Shown: positions 12,266 to 23,226 of the stretch, piece by piece
Position numbering within the stretch: position 1 is the first letter of the stretch
Layout: each line of letters begins with the position of its first letter
Assembly (NCBI RefSeq): GCF_964340395.1
Contig: NC_135550.1
Span: forward strand, 18,275,484-18,339,483
Length of the DNA: 64,000 nucleotides
Source of the DNA: Glandiceps talaboti
Lineage: Eukaryota > Hemichordata > Enteropneusta > Spengelidae
Direction of reading: 5' to 3'
Program-made: the position numbers and the translations under genes
Notes under the pieces: generated by a model
Databases searched by the model: none
Told to the model about the DNA's origin: nothing
What the model saw: the letters and a program-made list of their open reading frames with translations, nothing else

Positions 12266-14378
12266 GTTGATCGTTGGTTTACTGGAGGCTTGTTTAGTTT
12301 CACGTCTTTGGAAGTATTTGCAATGACTCAATATCCTTATACACAGTAATATAACGAGGTAACCATTATATTTTTGACAGTAAACATATACATCTAGCTC
12401 TAAAGTACCAAAGGACAGGATGCGATGACTTTCCCTTATCCAGTTGACGCCTGGGGTTATCCTTCTACCGTATTTTGACATTTCCTCTCGTTTGTAGACA
12501 TGGTTACAGTGATTTTATAAATACCCGGTGTTGTTCAAACATATGCATGTCCTTGAATTCAGGATGCGTATGTTGTTTAGCGAAAGGAAATGAGTTGAGT
12601 CTTTCTGTTGAAAACAACTTTTTAAATTCAAAAATCAATCCCATGTTGCTGTATTCTTAAATACAAGAGAATGAAAACCAATAGGCTGTAGTTGAAAGCG
12701 CGCATTTGTGCATGTCGAACGACGAGTGTGTTGTTCTACTGAAAAAAACAATGAAAGGTGTTACTTGAACCTCAAACCGATTCTTTGAAATGTAAAGATT
12801 TCACAAGAATTAAACCGTTTTATGTATTTTTTGTGAATATATTGAGAAAATATGTGTTATACTAGTATTCTATATACACGGGTCACTTTATTGTACTCAA
12901 TGGTCATAATCTGATAACAAAAATTGATCAGATTATTGGTTTCCAGTGCTTGACATTTATGTCAAAGTCTACGACACAGAAAGATGCCAACGGTTTGATC
13001 TCATCATGGAAGTATAACCCACCTCATCATCTCCATTTACGACAGAGAGACGTATTGGTTTATTATTGTATACGGTAAAAGTTAAATTATATCGATTTCG
13101 CTATTAGCTTTCGAATTAATGCATTACTGTCATTTTTTGAACTGAAATATTGAGAAATGAAAGGGTAATTGCAACTCATATAACTCTGTACCCACTAATA
13201 AATGTTACCAGTTTACAATAACATAGTACATTTAGTACATCAGTTTTCCTCAGGGGTACATTTTCCCTTCAAGTTGACCTCTCAATGTAGCAAATATTAT
13301 TTCATTAGATTTTCATTCAATATGATGAATTATTAAATTAAATGCTGAAAATTTCATAATTATAAATTACTTTTCGGTCACAGAATACTGATTGAATTAA
13401 TTTCCCTTTTTATTACCAATATACCACTTCTCCTGTCTACTATGATACGACAGAGATTTGTATTCCACACCATGGTTTAATAAGAACACTGTCAGTTTTC
13501 TCTTTACATGTACATGAAATGCCTGGGATTTCCATCATGCTGCGCCAAGTGTTATTAATCCAATTCAGTTGCCACTTTCCCTGTTTGTAACAGGTTCCGT
13601 TCGTCCACAGTCTGATGTCGGCAGTTGTATATCCATCTCTATGAACCGACTACTTTAAGTTAGTTTTTCAACAGATTAACTTTCATTTTTTCAATTCCAA
13701 TCAAAATTATTTCAAATATTAATACAGTTAGAAGATATTACTAAATCATTTGCATATAAGCTTAATGAAAGAAATAATCCAAAAATATCATTAGAAAAAG
13801 ATTTAGTTCCGTTGCCACCCAAAAGTTTTCAATCATTTTCGTCTGTTCATTTGTGAATTAAATAAAACATTCATGCTAAACACACATCCCTGGTTGGTCA
13901 ATCTGATTCAAATAGTCTGATATTATATTTCTGTCACTAACATTCTACTCGAGCGTAAAAAAATGTGAATTGCTTTCTTTATTTGGTATAATTTGTCATT
14001 GATTCCTTCTTAAACCATGCAGTATATGCGAAAACCCGAGTTCTGTCTACAAAATTAAAAAGGGTTCTCATTAAAATCTATGATGAAGAGACAAAGTAGC
14101 TTATTTCCTCTACCTGACAGTTGTACCAATAGACCAGCTGGGGAAATAACTTTGTCAACAATTGCATTGCACAACTTAAGTAGGAAAGACAACAGAACTC
14201 AGAGTATCAGAACATCTTGCCCTGCTGACTTACTGTTTTGGGGCTCACTGATTGCCTTTTAAATTCTCACCGTATTGCCTTTAAAATGTTATCATCTGTG
14301 ATTGTACAGAACATCAGAACCCATGTTTATCGCTGTTTGCCGACTAGTGTATGTTTATTAGTAACACCATTCGCAGTT

Positions 14379-14379
<1 letters not shown>
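12266..14379. other. Upstream intergenic part of copy 1, no gene seen
   Basis: Collinear with 27,758-28,865 and then 30,135-30,620 in copy 2. A 60-codon frame at 14,080-14,262 is partly shared with copy 2 (30,346 onward), but the two frames diverge by an indel, so it is probably not coding. Positions 13,470-13,860 have no match in copy 2. Confidence 0.5.

Positions 14380-14438
<59 letters not shown>
14380..14438. repeat. (CA)n microsatellite
   Basis: About 29 CA units, against only about 7 at the matching place in copy 2 (30,615-30,629). Confidence 0.95.
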
Positions 14439-14439
<1 letters not shown>

Positions 14440-14466
14440 TTTAACTATGAATTTTGATTCATTTTT

Positions 14467-14505
14467 ACCCCCCCCGTAAGGGTACGGGAGGTATTAAAAG
14501 GGGAA

Positions 14506-14576
<71 letters not shown>

Positions 14577-15540
14577 GTCATCATTTTCTAAAAATCGGCT
14601 AGCTTAATTGTAATGAAATTTTGGATATATAATCTTTAGGGTAATAGCTAGACCTGATTAGGTTTTCAGCCAGATCTGTTAATGTTTAATTAGAGAAATT
14701 TGCATATTAATGAAATCAACTAATTACGCAATATCTTAAGACTGCATACTTCAATTTCAACATAATTTAGTACATACGTTAACCATAAGAAAACACATAT
14801 GTCCTATCAAGTTTGTTGATGAACCGTACAGTGTTAATGAATAATTTGCATAATTAATTATTTTTGGTAATTAGGCTATATCTTAAGATTACATACTTTA
14901 ATTCCAATATAATTCAGTACACATTAACCATAATAATCACATATGTCCTGTAAAGCTTGTTGGTGTACCTTTCAGTGTTAATGAATAATTTGCATAATTA
15001 ATGATTCTTGGTAATTAGGCTATATCTTACGACTGCATACTTCAATTTCAATACAATTCAGTACATACATTAACCATAACAAATTGTGTATGTTCTATAA
15101 AGTTAGTTGATGTACCTTACAGTGTTAATGAATACTTTGCATAATTAATGATTTTCGGTAATTAGGCTATATCTTAAGACTGCATACTTCAATTTCAATA
15201 CAATTTAGTACATACGTTAACCATAACAAAGCGGATATGTCCTATAAAATCTTTTATATAGCTTAGTTTTAATGATTTTAGGTAACTAGGTTGTATCTTA
15301 AAAATGCAAGCTTCAAATTTCGTATAATATGATACGTACATCAACCATAATAATACGCACCTGTCCTATGAATAATGAACGATATTCAGTAATTAAGAAG
15401 TATCATACACTCTTACAAACATTAACCTAAGAAAGCACGCTTGTCCAAAAAACAAAGCCTGTTACCATAGTTTTTTAGTTTAATGAGTTATTTGCATAAT
15501 TAGTGATTCCCTTACGGGAGGCATTCAGTTTAAATCTGGT
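14467..15540. mobile_element. Copy-1-only insertion with CTGT array and ~145-bp repeats
   Basis: Flanking sequence is continuous in copy 2 ('gattcattttt' joined to 'ataatgatat.aataactc' near 30,650-30,670), so this block is an insertion in copy 1 or a precise loss in copy 2. It begins with CCCCCCCGTAAGGGTACGG, runs through (CTGT)n at 14,505-14,576, then has about five degenerate 145-bp units marked by 'taggctatatcttaag' (near 14,720, 14,870, 15,013, 15,162, 15,285). It ends close to CCCTTACGGGAGGCATT, echoing the start. No protein is encoded. Confidence 0.7.
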
Positions 15541-15783
15541 TTCATAATGATATGAATAACTCATAATATTCTACATAATACAATGTTTTATAACACAAGT
15601 GAATTTAGACTTCTTTTGCATGCTTGTAGTCCTACAGTTGACATCCCAATGTAACAATAACGACAACAATTACAACAATTACAAGGTTAATGAAAATAAC
15701 TCAGTTCTAGTTTCTAAAAAAAGACTTACAGTTGTCTATTTCTTCTGTACAGGTTTATGTGTTGAATGTAGTAAATTTATAGA

Positions 15784-18700
15784 ATGTATAAGTTCAAGTT
15801 CCTCTGGTCTTGCCTGGTAACCTTGGCAATAATGCAGTGTTTGTATCATCACACGACTTGTACGACTCCAACACCGATAACGGAAACATCAGGGGAACCT
15901 GGACCTTCAGGGGAACCCTCTGGTGAGCCCGAGTCCGAAGCTGAAGGTGAACCAGGCAGCGAACCAACAGGAGAAAGTGAAGTCACGTCTGCACCGAAAG
16001 GCGAATCTGATAGCGAACCCAGTACTTCATCAGAGCCCAGTGCAGCAGAGATTCTTGTTCCGTCAGTGTCGGGAATGTTAGTATTCATCGGTGGTAAGTA
16101 ACTTTCAATCTTCAATACCCCAAAGGGGGCCGTACTGGGAAGCTTCGCGTAGAACTCCAAATCCAAAGTGTTGTCATGCCATATTTTATGAATAAAGAGA
16201 CTCTTTCTCATGCCAAAGCCTAACGTCTGGTATATTCTGACAGGGTCTTGAATTTGTAGTACCGTATTGCCATCTACGTCTATGGCGGTTGCATCCCTGG
16301 ACTTATAGATGTATAATATAGATCATTCACTTCTTCACCTTACAGTCAATGGAAATACGCATAGTTTCCAAATGTTTGATAATTATATCAACAACTTAGT
16401 GTGCTGGTATATTGGAACATCCTGACTTCAGACAAACCTTGACAGTTCATGATATCAAACTGTCGATGTTCTTCTAACAATTTTCTTACAGGGGTTGGAT
16501 TTGCCATTGGCATCACGGAAAAAAGGAAGAGGCAGCGAAAGATAGAACGAAAGCAGTCAAGGTGGGCACGTGACAACGAATCCTTTGATCATGATGGGAA
16601 ATACAGGCGCACTAAATATGATTGTGAGTGAAATTAAACATTTTATAGTGGCAGTCAGACGACGGTTGTTTTTTTTCCTTCAATCACAAGTAAAGGAAAC
16701 TAAAAATAGAAGAAATAAAGTTACAATTATCATAAAATAAACACATGTAATTTCCCTTTGAAGAAATTTTTTTCCCACTCCATTCATTATACAAGACAGT
16801 GCATATTTTTCAGTCGATGTAACGACATATGCACATATAGTACCGTGGTTTCGTGACCTGTAGTTTTCCGGGTTAGTTTTACAATGACCTTCCGCTCTAA
16901 AAATTGTAATGACTAATATATGGAAAAATAATGTCTTTATAAAATATGAAATTGATGTTGCAGTCCAATATTGTCACTTCTATAGTAATATCATAAAGTA
17001 AATAAACATGACATTGAATATCATAAATGGATTTTTCAAATGTTAAGTTGTCGAATATAGGGGGCGATAGTTTTGTTACCATTGTATGTTCTTGTTTTAT
17101 AGTTTTGACGGATGAAGACATCGAAGCAATAGAGGGTTTAGAAGACATGTTTAATCAGCCTGTCAAGTTAATTAAATTAATATTACCTACACTCATAGCT
17201 CTGATGTTTGCCCCAGCTCTCCTATTCTTGTACAACCCACTCAAGAACATATTTTGGCCAGATCGTGATGATGCGCCGGAGATAAACAAAGCCATAGGTA
17301 TAGGTCAAACAATATGTATATTTGTTTGTATTGTATTGTATCTTTGTTGTTTGTTTATTCGTTTGTTTGCTTGTTTCAGTGCTTGTTTGTTGTTTGGTTG
17401 TTTATGTGTGTGTTTCTGTGTGTCTCTCTAAAAAAAATTGGTCTTACTTGTAAGTTTGTCTTAGAGTTCCGATACTAGGTGCAGCATAGATAACATGTAC
17501 CTGGCAGGTGATTACAAAAAGTTGTAAGGGCATAGTTGAATGACCTGTAATGAAGTATAATATTGTGTTCAATCAATGAGACTATTCAAACAAATCGTGT
17601 TTGTAGACAAAATGACAATTCCCTGTATGTATGTATGTATGTATGTATGTATGTATGTATGTATGTATGTATGTATGTATGTATAGCACCTCTAGTCATC
17701 TAGAACAATGGAGAGTTCTCAGTAACCTCTTTTCTGATATGAATGTTTGTAATTTTACGTTATGTTTGATATGACGTCATGTTGTGATACTAGTATTAAG
17801 TCGTGTTTGTAATATTACATCGTTTTTGAAATACGTCATATTTCATGCATGGCTCAATTCTATATCAAAATCATCATTGAGCGCAGATATTAAACTGCGC
17901 ATTATTTTACTTTTAACATATGCATCAAAGGACTCCAAAAGTGAACGATATTAGGTAGATAGATGACGTAGCACAAGTACGACATTAAGTAGGCATTTAC
18001 ATCCATCATTCCAATTCATTGAAATCCTGAATAAGGGAAAATATCCAGGTTTCCAATCTGTATTCATATTAACGATGATAAAACACAGCTGGAAACAGTA
18101 TTGTAAATATATGATCAATAAATACTAAAAACATCTTGAAAAACATGGAATGAAAGCATCAGTCATTTCCGTCATTTTGTACAAACACGTCTTACCTGTT
18201 CACCCGATCTCGAATATTATTTTTTGTGTGTGTGTTAGAAAGATGACGCAGGATCTTTTTCAACCTCTAGCACTGCACTGCATTGTCTTCACTGTAATAT
18301 GCCACCTGAGCACACCCATTAATTAGGATATCTACAGTCATGGCAACGACGACGACACTTGTTTACAAACAGAGAATTTCTTTCATGACGGAAGTTATTC
18401 AAGTATTGGAGCTGAGAATATGCCAATTGAGAGGAGGAAAAGGAGAGGCAGAGAAACATGAAGATTTTTTATTGTTTTACTTTTTTTTTAATCGATCGAC
18501 CGATCCATAGTTGCCATGAAAAAGTAATGAGAAACATAAAAAAGATAGGTTTACCCTAAAATTACATGACTGTTTTTTTTTGCATTTATCCCATTTACAC
18601 AATTGTCTGATACATTTTTTTTCAGCTAGTTTTCTCGCACCGTCAGGATTCGTCTACGCGTAAGTCATAACCATTCTAGTTTAATGATTTTTACACCATC

Positions 18701-21700
18701 TGACCGGGCCAGCTGTCCTCTTGAGCTTCATTCATGTCGTGTGGATTTACAGGTTTTTTCCCATAGTCTGAAAATCGGATTTTGTTATATTTTATTTTTC
18801 AAGGCATTTGTGTTTGAGTAATGGCCAATTTCAGTATCCAATCGATCATGAATGTTAAGTTGAATGGTTCAACTTGAATGCCCGGGAATGAAACGTCTGC
18901 CTGAACTATACTGTTGTGTATATACTCACAATAACTTATGAGCTAATATTCTCTTCCTGGATGATCACGTTATTAGGCATTTTTGAATATCATAAATACC
19001 TAATAACGTCATTATTTTGTATTTAATATGGTCATCCGCTAACTATAGAATATTATTGTACTGGAATAGAATATTAGCTCACAAGTGACTGTGTAGATAC
19101 CGTATATTATGATCACGTGTACGTTTTTCTTTCCGTTTTGATTCAAGTTGTATATATCTGGTTAATTACATGTAACTGTGTAGTATCTGTTAAGTTTTAA
19201 GTGTCGTGGGAAATAGCGTAGATACACTAGTTCGGGATCTCCTTTTTAATTCTGTTTTTTTTTCTTGTTGCAATTGGATGAAGTTGTGTCTGGTGAATAA
19301 TAATTTGTGTGTGAGGATTCTAAGATTTGATCAATATAATGTACGTACACCTGTGTTTTGTTTTCTTTTGCATTGTACAGGATCTCGTTTGGATTCTCAT
19401 TACAAGGTGCTTTACAGAAACAAGTATCAATTGAGAAGACCTTGACATCCGAAGTTAGTATTTTGGATCAAATCATGGTACTAGTAGGACACATGACATT
19501 GGTGACACCAGGACAGAAGATGAAGGTTAGCTCGACCTTGATAAATTTTGCTATTCGTCTGACAAATTTGAATCAGAATAAGAATAATAACCGATTTTGA
19601 AGGATTCTGTTGAATTGTTAAGTCTGGTACATGGGTTATCTAAGTGTATGCTTGTACCATTTATCAATGTGTACAGGTCACTAGCACTGATGGTGACTCT
19701 TAAATATTTTATGTCAAATGTGAGAAAACATTTAATCTCCATTGACGCCATTAATGCCGATGGAGCAGGGTTTGCAGAAGGCATGAATTGATAGATGTAC
19801 TCTGTTAGAAGTTGTACTAATTGTGTTTCATGTATATTTCAAGTAATGTTGGTGAATAACGACATGTCATTTGTCTATTTTGTGATAACAAGGTATTCAA
19901 GATCGTGAAGATAGAGGCCATTTCGATCATGTTACAAGTGCAGGGTATTCAAACCTGCAGTGTCAGAGATTTCACTTCGAAAACAGCTCCAGGCCAAGTT
20001 TGGAAAGTAAGTATTTGATCTAATAGATGTACAACATAACATTAACAAATTCAGTTTTATACTATACAAAATTTCTATGAAATCTTTCTTCAAAGGTAAA
20101 AAAGCATTTGTTTTCCAATAGGGCTTTTCTTATTATATTACCTAGCTCCTATTTAATAAATACGGCAGTACTTGAAAGTGTAATTTACAACGAAACGAGC
20201 CTTTGGGTTCAATATAAAATGTATCGTATGTGTAATTCATAATAACCCATGTAAGAAATTTGAATGTTTTCTGCTAGATACATGCAATTACCAATGTATG
20301 GGGCCTTAAGACATACTTCTTTCAGGATATCCTGATTGAAATTTGAAGATGTATATACTCATACAGGCAAACTGATCTCCTGTAAATCGATAATTTCAAG
20401 CTTTACGGCAAATGAACAATCATCTAGACCAAGTAGATTGCGATCTTCATTACAATCCACTCACATTCATTGGCAATCAAGTAATGAAATGTACCTGCAA
20501 AATGAAAGGAACTCGACCTATCTCTTCTTAAGATTTCAACTCATTTTGCCTTTACGACAATCACAAATGAAATGCCTGTCTGTCTCCATATCTCATCTTT
20601 TGATGTTAAAGCGTTTCATTATATTTTTACAAATTGCCATCTGTAAGTCGACATATTTAACATCAGAAATACATCTTTGAGTATGTACTAACGGTTAATT
20701 ATCTGTTTCCAGCAATGAATTGCGAAGAGTTCGGATGATATCAGCTAAATCTTCCATTCCAATTTCCGACTAGTAACTATACAATAGTGACCTTCACAAC
20801 ACAGTGATAGAATTTGTCGATTATACATCAGAAGGTCTCACATAATAACCATGGGATTTTGTCATTAGACGTTGTATAATATCACCTGTGGCCCGTTGAG
20901 TTGATCTTCTAGTTTGTCATATAAATTATGACAAAGTTTTGATTGATTAGAATTGATTTGTTTAGCTTAATGTCCACTAAGAAATTGCCCCGAGTTACAG
21001 TATAAGAAGAGTGTGGTGTTGGTCTTTTATCAAAGATTGGCAATGGTCATTATAAATACTCTTTATTATTATTATTTATGGAAAATTAAAAAAATCATGT
21101 GAGAATTCGTGGTGTTTTATTTCAGATTATACAGATTTTGAGGGTTTGTGATGTCCACAAAGATTGGACTATCGACAGAGTTATAGTGGCAAGTATCATA
21201 ATTCAATTCCATGTAGGACAAACGCGTACAAACATGTCAAAGACTGTGTTTTAACTTGTATTACCCGTCCACGTTTGGTGGGTGATCGCATCCTTCACAC
21301 TACAAGGAGGCAATAACTCACCGAAAAACATACATTAAAGAAAAATGACAATATACTAAGGAATACATGTAGCGGTAAATAAAACAATCTAGCTGTTTTC
21401 CAACATCAGATGTTTAATCAGATTGCCTATCAAGATCTAGCTACTAGCTGTTGATTGCATTGTGTACACTGGCTTGATGAATGTTTGTAAACAACACTAA
21501 TAAACCGTCAGGACTATTTAATTGTTTGTAAACTAATTGTAAAGATATGAGATATTGACATGGTTTGATTACTGTGTGATCTGACATGCTTTTAACGATA
21601 AAACAACATAACGTCAAAAACAATAATAAGAAAAAGATGGAAAATAGTTCCCGTAACTACTTATACACACTGGGTCTTTTAATGTTTTAATCTGGTTGTG

Positions 21701-23226
21701 ATTTACCCTATGTACAGCCTAAATTAGTCGACCATATGATGAAAATTAACACTGCTAGCTTGGGAAGACATAATATGATGGAAGAAAAGATGCACCCTGT
21801 TAGGTGGATATTTCTTGAAATGCTAAGTTTTACAGCATTCTTTGGAGTTATGTTGATAAAGGTACGCATTAGCATTATCAATGTCCAATGTCTAAATCAT
21901 TGCAGAAATCAATAACGGAGTAGCTAATCACTTAATTATGACGTCATTAGTAAATGTTTGCTGCAGTATGACATGATCTTACCTGTTAAAATCTTGACAT
22001 AAACCAAATACATTGTAACATATCTACCAATCATTCAGTTATGACGTCATCAGTAGGTTCTCTTAGACGTCATCATCACTGTTCAAATCTTGACAGAAAC
22101 CAATAGCCAATCTGATTAAAATCCGATGTAGATGTTGGCCAATCGTTCATTGTTATTTTACCTCGGTATTTTTGCTTGAATTGACCTTCGTGATACATGT
22201 TTACGTTTTCCTCTTGATGGCTGTGGCGGCCTTCCAGACGAAAACGTAAACATGTATCACAAAGGTCAATTCACTAAAAAATACCGAGGTGAAATAACAA
22301 TGAACGATTAGCCGAAATCTGCATCGGTTTTAATCAGATTGCAATAACGTATCGACCCATCATTTTAATGATGATGTAATATCATTTTAACGATTTAAAA
22401 CATGAAAGTGGTCTATATGACGCATCATATCAATTCCGAAATTCTATTCATGTAGTGTTGTAGATATTACTATTATACGTTTCATATACTTTATCAAGTT
22501 ATCGTGTCATTGGTAGGCTAACATATATAATGATAACAAAACAACAACCATGACTTTTATGATATCCTAGCGAATGAGAATCCGTACAGTTCAAATCTCA
22601 ATCTACCATTCTGTTTATTTGTCAGGCCCAATCCTACCGTTTGCAGTTAACGTTTTGTATAATGACGGTATTTTCTATCAGTGCACTGTGCTATATTGTT
22701 GCTGATTTGGACTCCCCCTACTCTGGCTTTTTTAGAGTAAGTTTTCTTTTTCATATCCCAGTATGTCGTATTGTATTGTATTGTATTGTATTGTATTGTA
22801 TTGTATTGTATCGTATCGTATCGTATCGTATCGTATCGTATCGTGTCGTGTCATGTTATGTCATGTCATGTCATGTCATGTCATCATATCATATCATATC
22901 ATATATGATATATCATAATCATATCATATCATATCAGATCAGATCATATCATATCATATAACATTATGTCTTGCCATGTCATATGATCAAATTACTTCCA
23001 TTTTCGCCTAAATAATAATTCAGAGTCTAAATATTTCTACTTATAGGTCAATATAACAGCTCTAGTTGACATCGTCACCAAAGCTGAACAGATGTACATC
23101 ATGGAGACAGAGAACGAACATGCACGCAAAAATAGCGCCATCTCACAACACTCTGCAATTAATACAAAGGATAAATTGGAGGTTCAAGATCTTGACATCA
23201 ACCACCCATGTAGTATTGAAACGTGA
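15784..23226 (+). CDS. DUF4239-type (bestrophin-like) membrane protein, copy A
   Basis: Ten exons: 15784-16093, 16492-16623, 17103-17297, 18626-18659, 19381-19525, 19893-20006, 21126-21188, 21718-21861, 22626-22736, 23047-23226. They join in frame into 475 residues. A signal peptide (about 1-26) is followed by an acidic Ser/Glu/Pro/Gly ectodomain (27-88). Membrane segments lie near 90-111, 170-191, 216-232, 361-379 and 387-405, with a basic KRKRQRKIERK stretch after the first. The last 260 residues follow the DUF4239 pattern: FVYAISFGF, a helical TSEVSILDQI region, an MHPVRWIFLE membrane entry, then DLDSPYSG (406-413) after the final segment, matching the family's LDxPFSG. Family function is not established; homology to bestrophin-like channels is only suggestive. 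An acceptor at 15,752 suggests an upstream 5'UTR exon. A possible poly(A) signal is AATAAA at 23,335. The exon 7 donor is GC. Copy B is at 31,538-38,868. Confidence 0.82.
17622..17686. repeat. (TGTA)n microsatellite in intron 3 of copy A
   Basis: About sixteen TGTA units. The matching site in copy B (33,341-33,445) carries a long central (GT)n run instead. Confidence 0.95.
17687..18408. other. Intron 3 block present only in copy 1
   Basis: In copy 2 the microsatellite is joined directly to 'gaatatgccaattgagagg', so about 720 bp here were inserted in copy 1 or lost from copy 2. It shows no coding frame or clear terminal repeats, so the direction is open. Confidence 0.6.
18934..19086. mobile_element. 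153-bp MITE-like element in intron 4, copy A
   Basis: Terminal inverted repeats of 19 bp (ACTTATGAGCTAATATTCT and its near complement) bound a partly palindromic body with 'ttattaggcattt' and its complement near the centre. An equal-length copy lies at 33,961-34,113, so it predates the duplication. Confidence 0.7.
21189..21190 (+). other. GC 5' splice site after exon 7 of copy A
   Basis: Exon 7 reads to GTTATAGTG and the next bases are GCAAGT; copy B has GTAAGT at the same point (36,046). The reading frame across the junction needs this donor. The intron ends in a normal CAG at 21,717. This is a GC-AG intron, a known minor class. Confidence 0.7.
22109..22340. mobile_element. 232-bp long-hairpin MITE in intron 8, copy A
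   Basis: Two arms of about 100 bp are near-perfect complements (outer end AATCTGATTAAAA; inner end GATACATGTTTACGTTTTC) around a loop of about 28 bp. No protein is encoded. Also present in copy B (36,922-37,151), so it inserted before the duplication. Confidence 0.85.
22767..22972. repeat. Pentanucleotide array in intron 9, copy A
   Basis: Runs of GTATT, GTATC, GTGTC/ATGTC and CATAT pentamers lie in blocks, starting only about 30 bp after the exon 9 donor. Copy B has a longer, differently ordered version (37,606-37,860). Confidence 0.9.

Noticed and set aside
14080-14262. 60-codon frame beginning MMKRQSSLFPLPD, also present at 30,346
   Set aside because: Looks conserved only because the region is duplicated. 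The two frames diverge after an indel and no splice-linked partner was found.
15849-16211. 120-codon minus-strand frame opposite exon 1 of copy A
   Set aside because: Mirror of the acidic repeat coding sequence; the plus strand has signal peptide, splice sites and a matching copy.
20336-20680. Frame in intron 6 present in both duplicates (also 35,320-35,595)
   Set aside because: Similarity is explained by the duplication. It starts differently in the two copies and has no known domain.
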